Shown here: one piece after another, positions 15,888-24,123 of the stretch | Layout: the number at the start of each line of letters is the position of its first letter | Numbering within the stretch: position 1 is the first letter of the stretch | NCBI RefSeq assembly: GCF_037076565.1 | Contig: NZ_AP029028.1 | Span: 3,720,001-3,784,000, forward strand | Direction of reading: 5' to 3' | Source: Herbaspirillum sp. DW155 | Lineage (GTDB): Bacteria; Pseudomonadota; Gammaproteobacteria; Burkholderiales; Burkholderiaceae_D | DNA length: 64,000 nt | Program-made: the position numbers and the translations under genes | The notes under the pieces: generated by a model | Databases searched by the model: none | What the model saw: only the letters and a program-made list of their open reading frames with translations | Told to the model about the DNA's origin: nothing

Positions 15888-17186
15888 ATGACTCCATCCC
15901 TGCAAGCCTACCGCGCCAGCCTGCTGTATTTCACCAACGATCCGGCCTTCGACGAACACGCCACCCAATGGCACAGCGATGGCCTGCTGCTGGTGCAAGA
16001 CGGCAAGATACAGGCGGCCGGCGACCATGCCCGACTTGCAGCCAGCCTGCCGCCCGGCACCGTCGTCGAAGACCTGCGCGGCAAGATCCTCTGCCCCGGC
16101 TTCATCGATACCCACGTCCACTATCCGCAGACCGACATCATCGGCTCGCCCGCGCCGGGTCTCCTGCCCTGGCTGGACAATTACACCTTCCCCGCCGAGC
16201 GCCGCTTCCAGCAGCCGGAACACGCGGCACAAGTGGCCGACTTCTTCCTGACCGAACTGCTGCGCAACGGCACCACCAGCGCGGCCGTCTATTGCACGGT
16301 GCATCCGCAGTCGGTGGATGCCTTCTTTGCCGCCAGCCATGCCCGCAACCTGCGCATGGTGGCCGGCAAGTGCCTGATGGACCGCAATGCACCGGATTTC
16401 CTGTGTGATACCGCCGAATCGGGCGTGCGCGAGAGCGAGGAACTGATCGCCCGCTGGCACAACAAGGGGCGCCAGCATTACGCCATCACCGTGCGTTTCG
16501 CACCGACCTCCACGCCTGAACAGATGAAGCTGGCCGGTGAGCTGGCGGCACAGTATCCGGACGCCTACATCCAGACCCACGTGGCCGAAAACACCGATGA
16601 AGTGCAATGGGTCAAGGAACTCTATCCCGATGCGCGCAGCTACCTCGACGTGTATGACGGCTATGGCCTCATGCGCCAGCGCGCGCTGTATGCCCACTGT
16701 ATCTGGCTGGACGACCAGGACCGCGCCCGCATGGCGGCCACGCAATCGGCAGCGACCCTGTGCCCGACCTCCAACCTGTTCCTGGGCAGCGGCCTGTTCG
16801 ATTTCGCCCGTGCCGATGCGGCGCGCGTGCCCTTGTCCCTGGCCACTGACGTGGGCGGCGGCACCAGCTTCTCGATGCTGCAGACCATGAACGAGCTCTA
16901 CAAGGTGGCGCGCATGGGCGGCACCTATCTGCCGGCGCAGCGCATGTTCTACCTGGCCACGCTGGGCGGCGCGCGCGCCTTGCAGCTGGAAGGCCGCATT
17001 GGCAGCTTCACGCCCGGCTGCGAGGCCGACTTCATCGTCCTCGATCCGCAGGCCACGCCCTTGCTGGCACGCCGCAGCGCCACCACCGGTAGCCTGGAGG
17101 AACAATTGTTCGCCTTGGCCATCCTCGGCGATGACCGGGCCATCGCCGCGACCTATTCAGCGGGGGTGCGGGTACACCAGCGCTGA
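15888..17186 (+). CDS. guaD: Guanine deaminase
   Basis: This 432-residue zinc amidohydrolase converts guanine to xanthine, the substrate of the upstream xanthine dehydrogenase. Motifs are in order: GFIDTHVHYPQTD (about 65-78), the TSAAVYCTVHPQS segment, THVAEN with metal-ligand His (about 230), HCIWLDD, CPTSNLFLGSG and the catalytic Asp in ATDVGGGTSFSML. ATG 15888 follows a CCGAGAAAA ribosome binding site. The in-frame codon 51 bases upstream is not supported. The gene is 169 bp after xdhC on the same strand and closes the purine cluster with its own terminator. Confidence 0.96.
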   Translation: MTPSLQAYRASLLYFTNDPAFDEHATQWHSDGLLLVQDGKIQAAGDHARLAASLPPGTVVEDLRGKILCPGFIDTHVHYPQTDIIGSPAPGLLPWLDNYTFPAERRFQQPEHAAQVADFFLTELLRNGTTSAAVYCTVHPQSVDAFFAASHARNLRMVAGKCLMDRNAPDFLCDTAESGVRESEELIARWHNKGRQHYAITVRFAPTSTPEQMKLAGELAAQYPDAYIQTHVAENTDEVQWVKELYPDARSYLDVYDGYGLMRQRALYAHCIWLDDQDRARMAATQSAATLCPTSNLFLGSGLFDFARADAARVPLSLATDVGGGTSFSMLQTMNELYKVARMGGTYLPAQRMFYLATLGGARALQLEGRIGSFTPGCEADFIVLDPQATPLLARRSATTGSLEEQLFALAILGDDRAIAATYSAGVRVHQR

Positions 17187-17216
17187 AGAACCTTTCATAT
17201 CGGCTCCCTAGGATGG

Positions 17217-17254
17217 AAAGCCGGGCCCGCCATTGGGGTGAGCCTGGCTTTTTT
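17217..17254 (+). terminator. Intrinsic terminator after guaD
   Basis: AAAGCCGGGC (17217-17226) pairs with GCCTGGCTTT (17242-17251), with one G-T, followed by a T6 run. It closes the purine operon and insulates the toxin-antitoxin genes. Confidence 0.8.
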
Positions 17255-17349
17255 GTGGCCGTCATTCTGTGAGCGTTTATCCAATCTTTTCGTCACTGCC
17301 GGGCAGCCGCTTGAGCGAACATCGCGTGTCGATGTATCCCTCAAGCAAC

Positions 17350-17388
17350 ATCAATTGATATTTTATGTCGACGAATTTATCAATTGAT
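17350..17388. promoter_or_regulatory. Twin palindromic operators over the toxin-antitoxin promoter
   Basis: The perfect palindrome ATCAATTGAT occurs twice, at 17350-17359 and 17379-17388, 29 bp apart centre to centre (almost three helical turns). The first overlaps a -35-like TTGATA (17355-17360). The second overlaps the -10-like TATCAA (17378-17383) placed 17 bases further on. This is the layout expected for autorepression by an HTH antitoxin. The sequence differs from the AACCT...AGGTT operator of E. coli MqsA. Confidence 0.7.
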
Positions 17389-17408
17389 TTAATATCGGAG
17401 CCTCTGCC

Positions 17409-17804
17409 ATGTCAGCGACCAGATTGCAGGTGCAGCACTTCCTGAACCAGCTCGCCGCCTTGCACCCCGGCGACATCCTCCTGTCGCGCCAGCGCAAAAC
17501 CCTGGATTTCATGGCAGAGATCGATTACGAGATGATCGATGTGGTACGTGAGTTGAGACAGCTCCGGATCGAGGACTACAGCTACGGGCCGAACCAGAAC
17601 GACTGGGGAACAGGCTGGGTCTGGCACTTCGGCAAGACGGTGGTGCAGTGCGTGAACAAGACGGAGCTGGCCCATCGCGTGTACATCAAGCTCTGTCTTG
17701 CCGTCACGCGCGAGGGACGCCGGAGCACGTGCATGTCCTTCCACCGGCCCGAACAAGCGATGAGATTTCCTTACCAGAAGCCCCCTGTGCAATGGAGTGT
17801 GTGA
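17409..17804 (+). CDS. MqsR-like toxin of a type II toxin-antitoxin module
   Basis: This is a 131-residue basic protein. Its C-terminal half has the layout of MqsR/RelE-fold mRNA interferases: an E-x-D-[FY] helix end (RIEDYSYGPNQNDWG), then strands VYIKLCLAV and STCMSFHRP that resemble the YLKITVI and VSFKEK strands of MqsR. It is longer than E. coli MqsR (98 residues), with an extended N terminus and a C-terminal PYQKPPVQW tail. GGAG lies 11 bases before the ATG. The stop overlaps the next start (TGATG), indicating translational coupling to the antitoxin. The family call rests on weak local similarity plus the diagnostic partner. Confidence 0.68.
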   Translation: MSATRLQVQHFLNQLAALHPGDILLSRQRKTLDFMAEIDYEMIDVVRELRQLRIEDYSYGPNQNDWGTGWVWHFGKTVVQCVNKTELAHRVYIKLCLAVTREGRRSTCMSFHRPEQAMRFPYQKPPVQWSV

Positions 17805-18787
17805 TGCCGGTCAAACCTTTTGAAATCTGTCCGAACTGTGCCGGCGAAGGCACGGTGCAACTCGTCAGCACCACGGAAACCCGTACCGTGAACAAGGAGG
17901 ACTTCGAAGTCCCGGTGGACTATTTCGCCTGCCAGCGCTGCGGCGAAAGCTTCCAGACCCTGGACATGGAAGACAGCCTGGTGAGGGCGCGCGAACTGTA
18001 TCGCACCCGGCACGGCATGGTCAGGCCGGAGCAGCTGACCGCCTGGCGCAAATCGCTCGGGCTGTCGCAAGCCGAACTGGCGGCCGTGCTGGGCTGGGGC
18101 GTAGCCACGGTGAGCCGCTATGAAAACGGCAAGCTGCAATCGGACGCCCACGACAAGTCCATGCGCATGGCCATGCGCTCTGCCGACACCCTGATCGAAC
18201 TGGTCCGCAGTGCCCGGGGGCTGCCCGCCCAGGTGCGCACCCGGCTGATGGCCGAACTGGAAAAAAGGGCCGGCTCGGCGGCCCTGGAGAAGGCCTTCAC
18301 CAGCAGCGCACGTAGCGCGCCGGGCGAAACCATCCGGCTGGAGAAGCTGGAACAACTGGTGCTGCTGCTGGGTGAAGGCGAAGGAGTCTTCGTCACCAAA
18401 CTCAACAAGCTGCTGTTCTACAGCGACTTCAAGCACTATCAGCAGCATGGCCGCAGTCTCTCGGGCCTGGCTTATGAGCGCCTGCCCTACGGGCCGGTCC
18501 CCTCGGCTTTCCGGCTGCTGTTTTGCTTGCTGGAGCAGCGCGGCGTGATCGAGCAGGTGGAAGTGCAGGTGGGCAGCGCCGAAGGTACGCAGGTGCGGCC
18601 CTTGCGGGCTGCGGATCGCAACGTCTTCGACGAGGAAGAACTGGCGCTCCTGCTCGCCATCAAGAAGCGCTTTGCCGAGATGGGTGCCAACGAGATATCA
18701 GAGGCCTCCCACCGCGAGCAGGCCTGGATCCAGACGCCCATGGCTGCCCTGATCGACTACCGCCATGCGGCGGCATTGAGCTTCTGA
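17804..18787 (+). CDS. MqsA-type antitoxin fused to a Panacea/SocA-like domain
   Basis: This is a 327-residue antitoxin and regulator with three modules. Residues 1-50 form an MqsA/YgiT zinc finger with Cys9, Cys12, Cys43 and Cys46. Residues about 70-130 form an HTH with the MqsA-like recognition stretch LSQAELAAVLGWGVATVSRY. Residues about 180-327 resemble the SocA/DUF4065 Panacea domain (VFVTKLNKLLFYSDF, AYERLPYGPVPSAF). E. coli MqsA has only the first two modules. The ATG at 17804 overlaps the toxin stop and has TGGAG upstream. Panacea is known as an antitoxin domain able to neutralise unrelated toxins. Here it may bind the toxin while the HTH represses the twin-palindrome promoter. Confidence 0.85.
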   Translation: MPVKPFEICPNCAGEGTVQLVSTTETRTVNKEDFEVPVDYFACQRCGESFQTLDMEDSLVRARELYRTRHGMVRPEQLTAWRKSLGLSQAELAAVLGWGVATVSRYENGKLQSDAHDKSMRMAMRSADTLIELVRSARGLPAQVRTRLMAELEKRAGSAALEKAFTSSARSAPGETIRLEKLEQLVLLLGEGEGVFVTKLNKLLFYSDFKHYQQHGRSLSGLAYERLPYGPVPSAFRLLFCLLEQRGVIEQVEVQVGSAEGTQVRPLRAADRNVFDEEELALLLAIKKRFAEMGANEISEASHREQAWIQTPMAALIDYRHAAALSF

Positions 18788-18793
18788 AGCGGC

Positions 18794-19396
18794 TCAGCGC
18801 GGCTGATACAGACAGATGAACGCATCCACCGCCCGTTGCGCCGAGGCCTTGAGCTTGGCCGCAGGGATATCGGTAACCACGTCGAGCATGCGCATTTCCA
18901 TCCATTCCGCTTCCATCAGCGCGCGCAACTGCATGCTCGCGATCCAGGGGTCGTCCGGCTGCAACTGGCCGGCCTTCATCTTGACCTCGATGAACTCGGC
19001 AATGCGCGTCCAGCCCCGCTTGGGGCCTCGCTCATAGAGCATCGGCCCCAGTTCGGACCTGCCCGCGTAATACATCGCCAGCCGCTTGACGGCGACAATC
19101 TCCGGCCGGAACACCACGGCAAGATAATGCTCGGCCAGACGCAATAAACCGCTGCGCAGTTCGTCTTCATTGCGCAAGGACATGAACATTTCTTCGAACT
19201 GGCACCCCACCTGCTTGATCATCACCTCCACGAAGATCTCTTCCTTGGAGCTGAAATAGTTGTACAGCGTGGCCTTGGAACCGCCGATACGGGCCGAGAT
19301 TTCGGCCATCGAGGCGCCCTCGAAACCGATTTCCTTGAATACCTCGGCCGCGATGTCGATCATCTGCTGGCGCCGTTCCTCACTCTTCTTGCGCAT
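18794..19396 (-). CDS. TetR-family repressor of the divergent efflux operon
   Basis: This is a 200-residue regulator. The N-terminal HTH (residues about 10-55) is typical TetR: MIDIAAEVFKEIGFEGASMA, then the recognition helix SKATLYNYFSSKEEIF. The C-terminal ligand domain is variable. It is divergent from the three-gene efflux operon, and a palindromic operator sits between them, so local repression relieved by a pump substrate is the natural inference. Its stop lies 6 bp from the stop of the convergent antitoxin gene. Confidence 0.94.
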   Translation of the reverse strand: MRKKSEERRQQMIDIAAEVFKEIGFEGASMAEISARIGGSKATLYNYFSSKEEIFVEVMIKQVGCQFEEMFMSLRNEDELRSGLLRLAEHYLAVVFRPEIVAVKRLAMYYAGRSELGPMLYERGPKRGWTRIAEFIEVKMKAGQLQPDDPWIASMQLRALMEAEWMEMRMLDVVTDIPAAKLKASAQRAVDAFICLYQPR

Positions 19397-19546
19397 GGTT
19401 GTCCCGTGATGCCGGCCGGAAAGCCGGCCAATCCCGAATTATAGGCGACGATACCGTCGAAAGCCGCCTGATCACCATCAAATACGCGCAAAAAATCACT
19501 GTTGCGGCGTTGCCGCAGAAAGACGAGTAATTTCTCGCAACGAGCC

Positions 19547-19576
19547 TTGACACTTCATAAAACCGAATACTATACT
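19547..19576 (+). promoter_or_regulatory. Sigma-70 promoter of the efflux operon
   Basis: A perfect -35 TTGACA lies at 19547-19552, with either TACTAT (19569-19574, 16-base spacer) or TATACT (19571-19576, 18-base spacer) as the -10. The operator palindrome begins 2 bases further on, about 50 bp before the outer-membrane-factor ATG. Confidence 0.75.
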
Positions 19577-19577
19577 G

Positions 19578-19589
19578 AACTGTACAGTT
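19578..19589. promoter_or_regulatory. Palindromic operator AACTGTACAGTT
   Basis: This is a perfect 12-bp palindrome immediately downstream of the -10 box of the efflux promoter. Its size and position are typical of TetR-family operators, and the TetR gene is divergent. Confidence 0.7.
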
Positions 19590-19639
19590 ATAAAACATTG
19601 GATTTTCTGATTCAGTCGTTCACTCCACCATCTACGCAA

Positions 19640-21199
19640 ATGAACAACAACTCATTCCTCCCCGCCCAGCGCGCGCCTCATCCGGCGCTGCGGCCGCAGC
19701 GGCGCACCCTGCCGTGGCGGCGGGCCGCGTCGGTCTCGGCGGCCGTGCTGGCGGCAGCACTCACCGCCGGGTGTGCCTCCTTCACGGACTTGGGCCCGCG
19801 CGCCGAGCCCAAGTCCATCGACCACTACCAGAGCAGCCAGACCCTGGCCGCCGATGCCGTGCAGGCCGCCTGGCCGCGCGATCAATGGTGGAAGGTGTAC
19901 GGCGATGCGCAATTGAACGCCCTCATCGACGAAGCCCTGCAAAACGCGCCCTCCATGGCCGTGGCCAAGGCACGCCTGATGAATGCCGAAGGCACGGCCC
20001 AGCAGAAAGGGGCGGCGCTGCTGCCGGAAGTGAGCGGCAATGCCTCGCTGGACCACATGAAGCAGTCCTATAACAACGGCTTCCCGCCCGCGCTGGTACC
20101 GCACGGCTACAACAACGAAACCCGCACCACCCTGGATTTCAGCTATGAAATCGACTTCTGGGGCAAGAACCGCGCGGCCCTGGCCGCTGCCACCTCGGAA
20201 CTGGAAGCCAGCCGCGCCGACGCCGCCCAGGCGCGCATCACCCTGGCCACCTCGATTGCCTCGGCCTATGCCGAACTGGCGCAGCTCTACACCCAGCGCG
20301 ACACCAACGAAGCGGCCCTGAAGGTGCGTGAAGAAACGCTGGACCTGTTCCAGCAGCGTTTGGCCAACGGCCTGGAAACGCGCGGCTCGGTCAAGCAGAT
20401 GGAAGCGCGTCGTGCCCTGGCCCAGGCTGAGCTGAAAGCCACCGACGAATCCATCGGCCTGCAACGCAACAAGCTGGCTGCACTGGCCGGCGCCGGTCCG
20501 GATCGCGGCCTGCAACTGACGCGTCCGCAGATCGACATGACCAAGCCCTTCGGCCTGCCGGCGCAACTGCCGGTGGAACTGCTGGGCCGCCGTCCCGACA
20601 TCGTGGCCGCGCGCCTGCGTGCCGAGGCGGCGGGCAAGCAGATCAAGGTGGCGCGGGCTGCCTTCTACCCCAACGTCAACCTGTCGGCCTATATCGGTTT
20701 CCAGTCGCTGGGCCTGAGCATGCTCAGCCGCAACGGTTCGGACATCGGCAGCATCGGTCCGGCGATCTCGCTGCCCATCTTCAATGGCGGCCGTCTGCGC
20801 GGACAGTTCCGCTCGGCCAGCGCCAGCTATGACGAAGCCGTAGCCAACTATGACCAGGCCGTCACCCAGGCCCTGCAGGACGTGGCCGACGTGGGCGTGA
20901 GCGAGAAAGCCCTGGCCGGACGCCTGCACGACATGCAGGCCGCCGCCGATGCCGCCGAAGAGGCTTATCGCATCGCCAGCAACCGCTACGCGGGCGGTCT
21001 GAACACTTACCTCGACGTACTCAATGCGCAGGACACGCTCATCAGCAATCTGCGCCAGCTCTCCGATCTGCGCTCGCGCCTGTTCACCCTGGATGTCGCG
21101 CTGGTGCGCGCTCTGGGCGGCGGCTACCGTGCCGCCGATGACGGCAACAGCCAAGACAGCGCCACCGCGCCCCACACCGACACGCAAGCGAAAGGTTGA
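19640..21199 (+). CDS. Outer-membrane efflux lipoprotein (OprM/NodT family)
   Basis: This is a 519-residue outer-membrane factor. It has an N-terminal signal with lipobox LTAGC (Cys near residue 44), then WWKVYGDAQLNALIDEAL, the conserved entry to the TolC-like fold. Two outer-membrane-efflux repeats with long coiled-coil helices and the LLGRRPDIVAARLR motif follow. It forms the exit duct for the adaptor and pump encoded next. ATG 19640 has no clear ribosome binding site; the frame is open 138 bases further upstream but passes through the promoter. The stop lies 5 bp before the adaptor start. Confidence 0.95.
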   Translation: MNNNSFLPAQRAPHPALRPQRRTLPWRRAASVSAAVLAAALTAGCASFTDLGPRAEPKSIDHYQSSQTLAADAVQAAWPRDQWWKVYGDAQLNALIDEALQNAPSMAVAKARLMNAEGTAQQKGAALLPEVSGNASLDHMKQSYNNGFPPALVPHGYNNETRTTLDFSYEIDFWGKNRAALAAATSELEASRADAAQARITLATSIASAYAELAQLYTQRDTNEAALKVREETLDLFQQRLANGLETRGSVKQMEARRALAQAELKATDESIGLQRNKLAALAGAGPDRGLQLTRPQIDMTKPFGLPAQLPVELLGRRPDIVAARLRAEAAGKQIKVARAAFYPNVNLSAYIGFQSLGLSMLSRNGSDIGSIGPAISLPIFNGGRLRGQFRSASASYDEAVANYDQAVTQALQDVADVGVSEKALAGRLHDMQAAADAAEEAYRIASNRYAGGLNTYLDVLNAQDTLISNLRQLSDLRSRLFTLDVALVRALGGGYRAADDGNSQDSATAPHTDTQAKG

Positions 21200-21204
21200 A
21201 CATC

Positions 21205-22440
21205 ATGTCCCACAGTGATTCCCAAGCGGCCCACACCCTGGCCGAAGACACCCAGCAACGCAATGAAGCCGCCGCCCGCGCGGCCGCCGCGCAAAAGCGC
21301 AAGAAGCTCTTTTCCATCTTCGGCGGCGTGATCGCCATCGTCGCCGTCGGCTACGGCGCCTACTGGTACCTGATCGGTTCGCGCTATGTCGAGACCGACA
21401 ACGCCTATACCGGCGCCGAAGTGGCCACCGTCACCCCGGCCGTCAACGGCATTGTTTCGGCTGTCGATGTGGTCGATACCCAAGCCGTCAAGAAGGGCGA
21501 CGTACTGGTACGCATCGATGATGCCGACGCCAGACTGGCCGTGGACCAGGCCGCCGCCGACCTGGACCGTACCGAGCGCAAGGTCCGCGGTTACTTCGCC
21601 AACGATGCCGGCCTGGCGGCCCAGGTGCTGGCCCGCGAAGCGGACCAGAAGCGCGCCAGCGCCCAGCTGCTGTCGGCCCAGGCCGATCTGCAGCGCGCTC
21701 AGATCGACCTGCAGCGCCGCGAAGCGCTGGCCAGGTCGGGTTCGGTCTCCGGTGAAGAACTGACCAATGCCCGCACCGCCCTGCTGACCGCGCAGGCCAA
21801 TCTGAAGGCCGCCGAAGCCGCCGAAGTACAGTCCCGCGCCAACATCAAGGCCACCCAAGGTGCAGAAATGGCCAGCACCGTGCTGACCGCCCGCACCACG
21901 GTGGACGACAACCCGGAAGTAGTCCTGGCCCGCGCCAAGCTCAATCAAGCCAGGCTGGACCTGGAGCGCACCGTGCTGCGCGCGCCGGTCGATGGCGTCA
22001 TCGCCCGCCGCCAGGTACAGGTCGGCCAGCACGTGCAAAGCGGCGCCAGCCTGCTGTCGGTGGTGCCGATGCAAGAGATGCACGTGGATGCCAATTTCAA
22101 GGAAGGCCAGCTGACCAAGGTACGCATCGGCCAGCCGGTGACGATGACCTCCGACCTCTATGGCGGCTCGGTGCAATACCACGGCGTGGTCACGGGCCTC
22201 TCAGGCGGCACCGGTTCGGCCTTTGCCGTGATCCCGGCGCAAAACGCCACCGGCAACTGGATCAAGGTGGTGCAGCGCCTGCCGGTGCGCATCTCGCTGG
22301 ACCCCAAGGAGCTGGCCCAGCATCCGCTGTCGGTGGGCCTGTCGATGGTGGTGGAGATCGATACCCGCGGCCCGGTCCAGACCGGTAACGTGCAGGCCAA
22401 GTCGGCCCAGAACACCGATACCAAGGCTGCCGCGCTGTAA
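21205..22440 (+). CDS. emrA: EmrA-like membrane-fusion adaptor
   Basis: This is a 411-residue periplasmic adaptor anchored by one N-terminal helix (residues about 36-55, FSIFGGVIAIVAVGYGAYW). The HlyD/EmrA sequence follows with YVETDNAYTGAEVATVTPAV, the lipoyl half-motifs GIVSAVDVVDTQAVKKGDVL and APVDGVIARRQVQVGQHVQ, and an Ala/Gln-rich coiled-coil hairpin between (about 110-215). It bridges the MFS pump and the outer-membrane factor. The preceding gene stops 5 bp upstream and emrB starts 30 bp downstream. Confidence 0.95.
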   Translation: MSHSDSQAAHTLAEDTQQRNEAAARAAAAQKRKKLFSIFGGVIAIVAVGYGAYWYLIGSRYVETDNAYTGAEVATVTPAVNGIVSAVDVVDTQAVKKGDVLVRIDDADARLAVDQAAADLDRTERKVRGYFANDAGLAAQVLAREADQKRASAQLLSAQADLQRAQIDLQRREALARSGSVSGEELTNARTALLTAQANLKAAEAAEVQSRANIKATQGAEMASTVLTARTTVDDNPEVVLARAKLNQARLDLERTVLRAPVDGVIARRQVQVGQHVQSGASLLSVVPMQEMHVDANFKEGQLTKVRIGQPVTMTSDLYGGSVQYHGVVTGLSGGTGSAFAVIPAQNATGNWIKVVQRLPVRISLDPKELAQHPLSVGLSMVVEIDTRGPVQTGNVQAKSAQNTDTKAAAL

Positions 22441-22470
22441 GCCGGCGGCCACGACAGAGAGAACTTCATC

Positions 22471-24042
22471 ATGTCATCCACATTGAGTGCAGAGGCCGGC
22501 GATCTGCCAGCCCCCCAGCCTGGGCCTCTGGAGGCGCCGCTGAGCGGCGGCCAGTTGGTGGGCGCCGGCATCCTGCTGGCGGCGGCCAACTTCATCGCGG
22601 TGCTCGACACCACCATCGCCAACGTCTCCGTGTCGACCATCTCGGGCGCCCTGGGCGCATCGACCAGCCAGGGCACCTACGTCATCACCTCCTATGCGGT
22701 GGCCGAGGCCATCACCGTGCCGTTGACCGGCTGGCTGGCCAATCGCTTCGGCACGGTGCGCGTGTTCATCCTCTCGATGATCATGTTCGGCCTGTTCTCG
22801 GCGCTGTGCGGCCTGGCCAATTCGCTGGGCATGCTGATCGCCTTCCGCGTCATGCAGGGCCTGGCCGGGGGTCCGCTGATGCCGCTGTCGCAAACCCTGC
22901 TGCTGCGCATCTTCCCCAAGGAGAAGGCGCCTGCCGCGGTGGGCCTGTGGGCCATGACCACGCTGGTGGCGCCGATTGCCGGCCCGATCCTGGGCGGGGT
23001 GCTGTGCGACCAGTACAGCTGGCCCTATATCTTCTGGATCAACGTGCCGGTGGCACTGATCTGCGGCTACCTCGGCTGGCGCATGCTCAAGCGTTTCGAG
23101 ACCAGGACCAGCAAGCTGCCCATCGACCGCGTGGGCCTGATCCTGATGGTGGTCTGGGTCGCCGCCCTGCAACTGATGCTCGATGAAGGCAAGGAAAAGG
23201 ACTGGTTCGCCTCCACCGAGATCGTGCTGCTGGCCATCACGGCGGTAGTGTTCTTCATCGCCTTCCTGATCTGGGAGCTGACCGAGCACACGCCCATCGT
23301 CGACCTGCGGGTGTTCCGCCATCGCGGCTTCACGGCCAGCGTGGTCACCATCTGTCTGGCCTTCGGCGCCTTCTTCGGCTCGGTGGTGTTGACGCCGCTC
23401 TGGCTGCAGGGCTACATGGGTTATACGGCCACCTGGTCGGGCTGCATCTCGGCGCTCAGCGGCATCCTGGCAGTGGTCGCCGCGCCCATGGTAGCCAAGG
23501 CCTCCACCACAGTGGATGCGCGCAAGCTGGTCTGCTTCGGGGTGACCTGGCTGGGCCTGATCACCGCCCTGCGCGGCTTCAGCAATACCGACATGACGTT
23601 CTTCCAGATCGGCTGGCCCATGTTCCTGCAGGGCATCGGCTTGCCGCTGTTCTTCGTGCCGCTGACCGGGCTGGCGCTGTCCAGCGTGAACGAGGAAGAA
23701 ACCGCATCGGCAGCCGGCCTGATGAGCTTCTGCCGCACCATGTCCGGTGCCATTGCCACCTCCATCGTCAACACCAGCTGGGAAAACGACGCCACCTATT
23801 ACCACGCGGAACTGTCCGGCCTGGTCGATCGCAGCGGCGATGCGCTCAAGGCCATGATGGCCTCGGGCATGAGCGCCGAACAGGCCACCTCCTCGCTGGC
23901 CCAAACGGTGCAGAACCAGGCCGTGATGCTGTCGACCAACCATATCTTCCTGATGGCGGCGGTGTCCTTCTCGCTGGCGGCCATAGCGGTATGGCTGGCG
24001 CCCAAGCCGACCCGGGTGGCCGATACGACAGCAGCGCACTGA
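22471..24042 (+). CDS. emrB: DHA2-family MFS multidrug transporter (EmrB-like)
   Basis: This is a 523-residue inner-membrane drug:proton antiporter with about 14 transmembrane helices. The DHA2 motif LDTTIANVSVSTI lies at about 37, and the loop motif GWLANRFGTVRVF (motif A) at about 87. A further conserved segment, LWAMTTLVAPIAGPILGG, lies near 155. It is the last gene of the OMF-emrA-emrB operon and is followed by a strong terminator. Substrates cannot be deduced; EmrAB systems usually export hydrophobic or uncoupler-like compounds. Confidence 0.95.
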   Translation: MSSTLSAEAGDLPAPQPGPLEAPLSGGQLVGAGILLAAANFIAVLDTTIANVSVSTISGALGASTSQGTYVITSYAVAEAITVPLTGWLANRFGTVRVFILSMIMFGLFSALCGLANSLGMLIAFRVMQGLAGGPLMPLSQTLLLRIFPKEKAPAAVGLWAMTTLVAPIAGPILGGVLCDQYSWPYIFWINVPVALICGYLGWRMLKRFETRTSKLPIDRVGLILMVVWVAALQLMLDEGKEKDWFASTEIVLLAITAVVFFIAFLIWELTEHTPIVDLRVFRHRGFTASVVTICLAFGAFFGSVVLTPLWLQGYMGYTATWSGCISALSGILAVVAAPMVAKASTTVDARKLVCFGVTWLGLITALRGFSNTDMTFFQIGWPMFLQGIGLPLFFVPLTGLALSSVNEEETASAAGLMSFCRTMSGAIATSIVNTSWENDATYYHAELSGLVDRSGDALKAMMASGMSAEQATSSLAQTVQNQAVMLSTNHIFLMAAVSFSLAAIAVWLAPKPTRVADTTAAH

Positions 24043-24063
24043 TTCGCCTTCTCTTCTCCCCCA

Positions 24064-24123
24064 CAGTCCGTCCTCCCCCTGCGGACTGGGCAGGCGGCCA
24101 CTTCGGTGGCCGCCTGTTTTTTT
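24064..24123 (+). terminator. UUCG-loop intrinsic terminator after emrB
   Basis: CAGGCGGCCAC (24091-24101), TTCG loop, GTGGCCGCCTG (24106-24116), then seven Ts. A smaller hairpin, CAGTCCG/CGGACTG (24064-24070 and 24082-24088), precedes it. Confidence 0.95.

Noticed and set aside
17648..17803. 52-codon extension of the antitoxin
   Set aside because: It overlaps the toxin gene in another frame. The overlapping TGATG start gives the standard zinc-finger N terminus.
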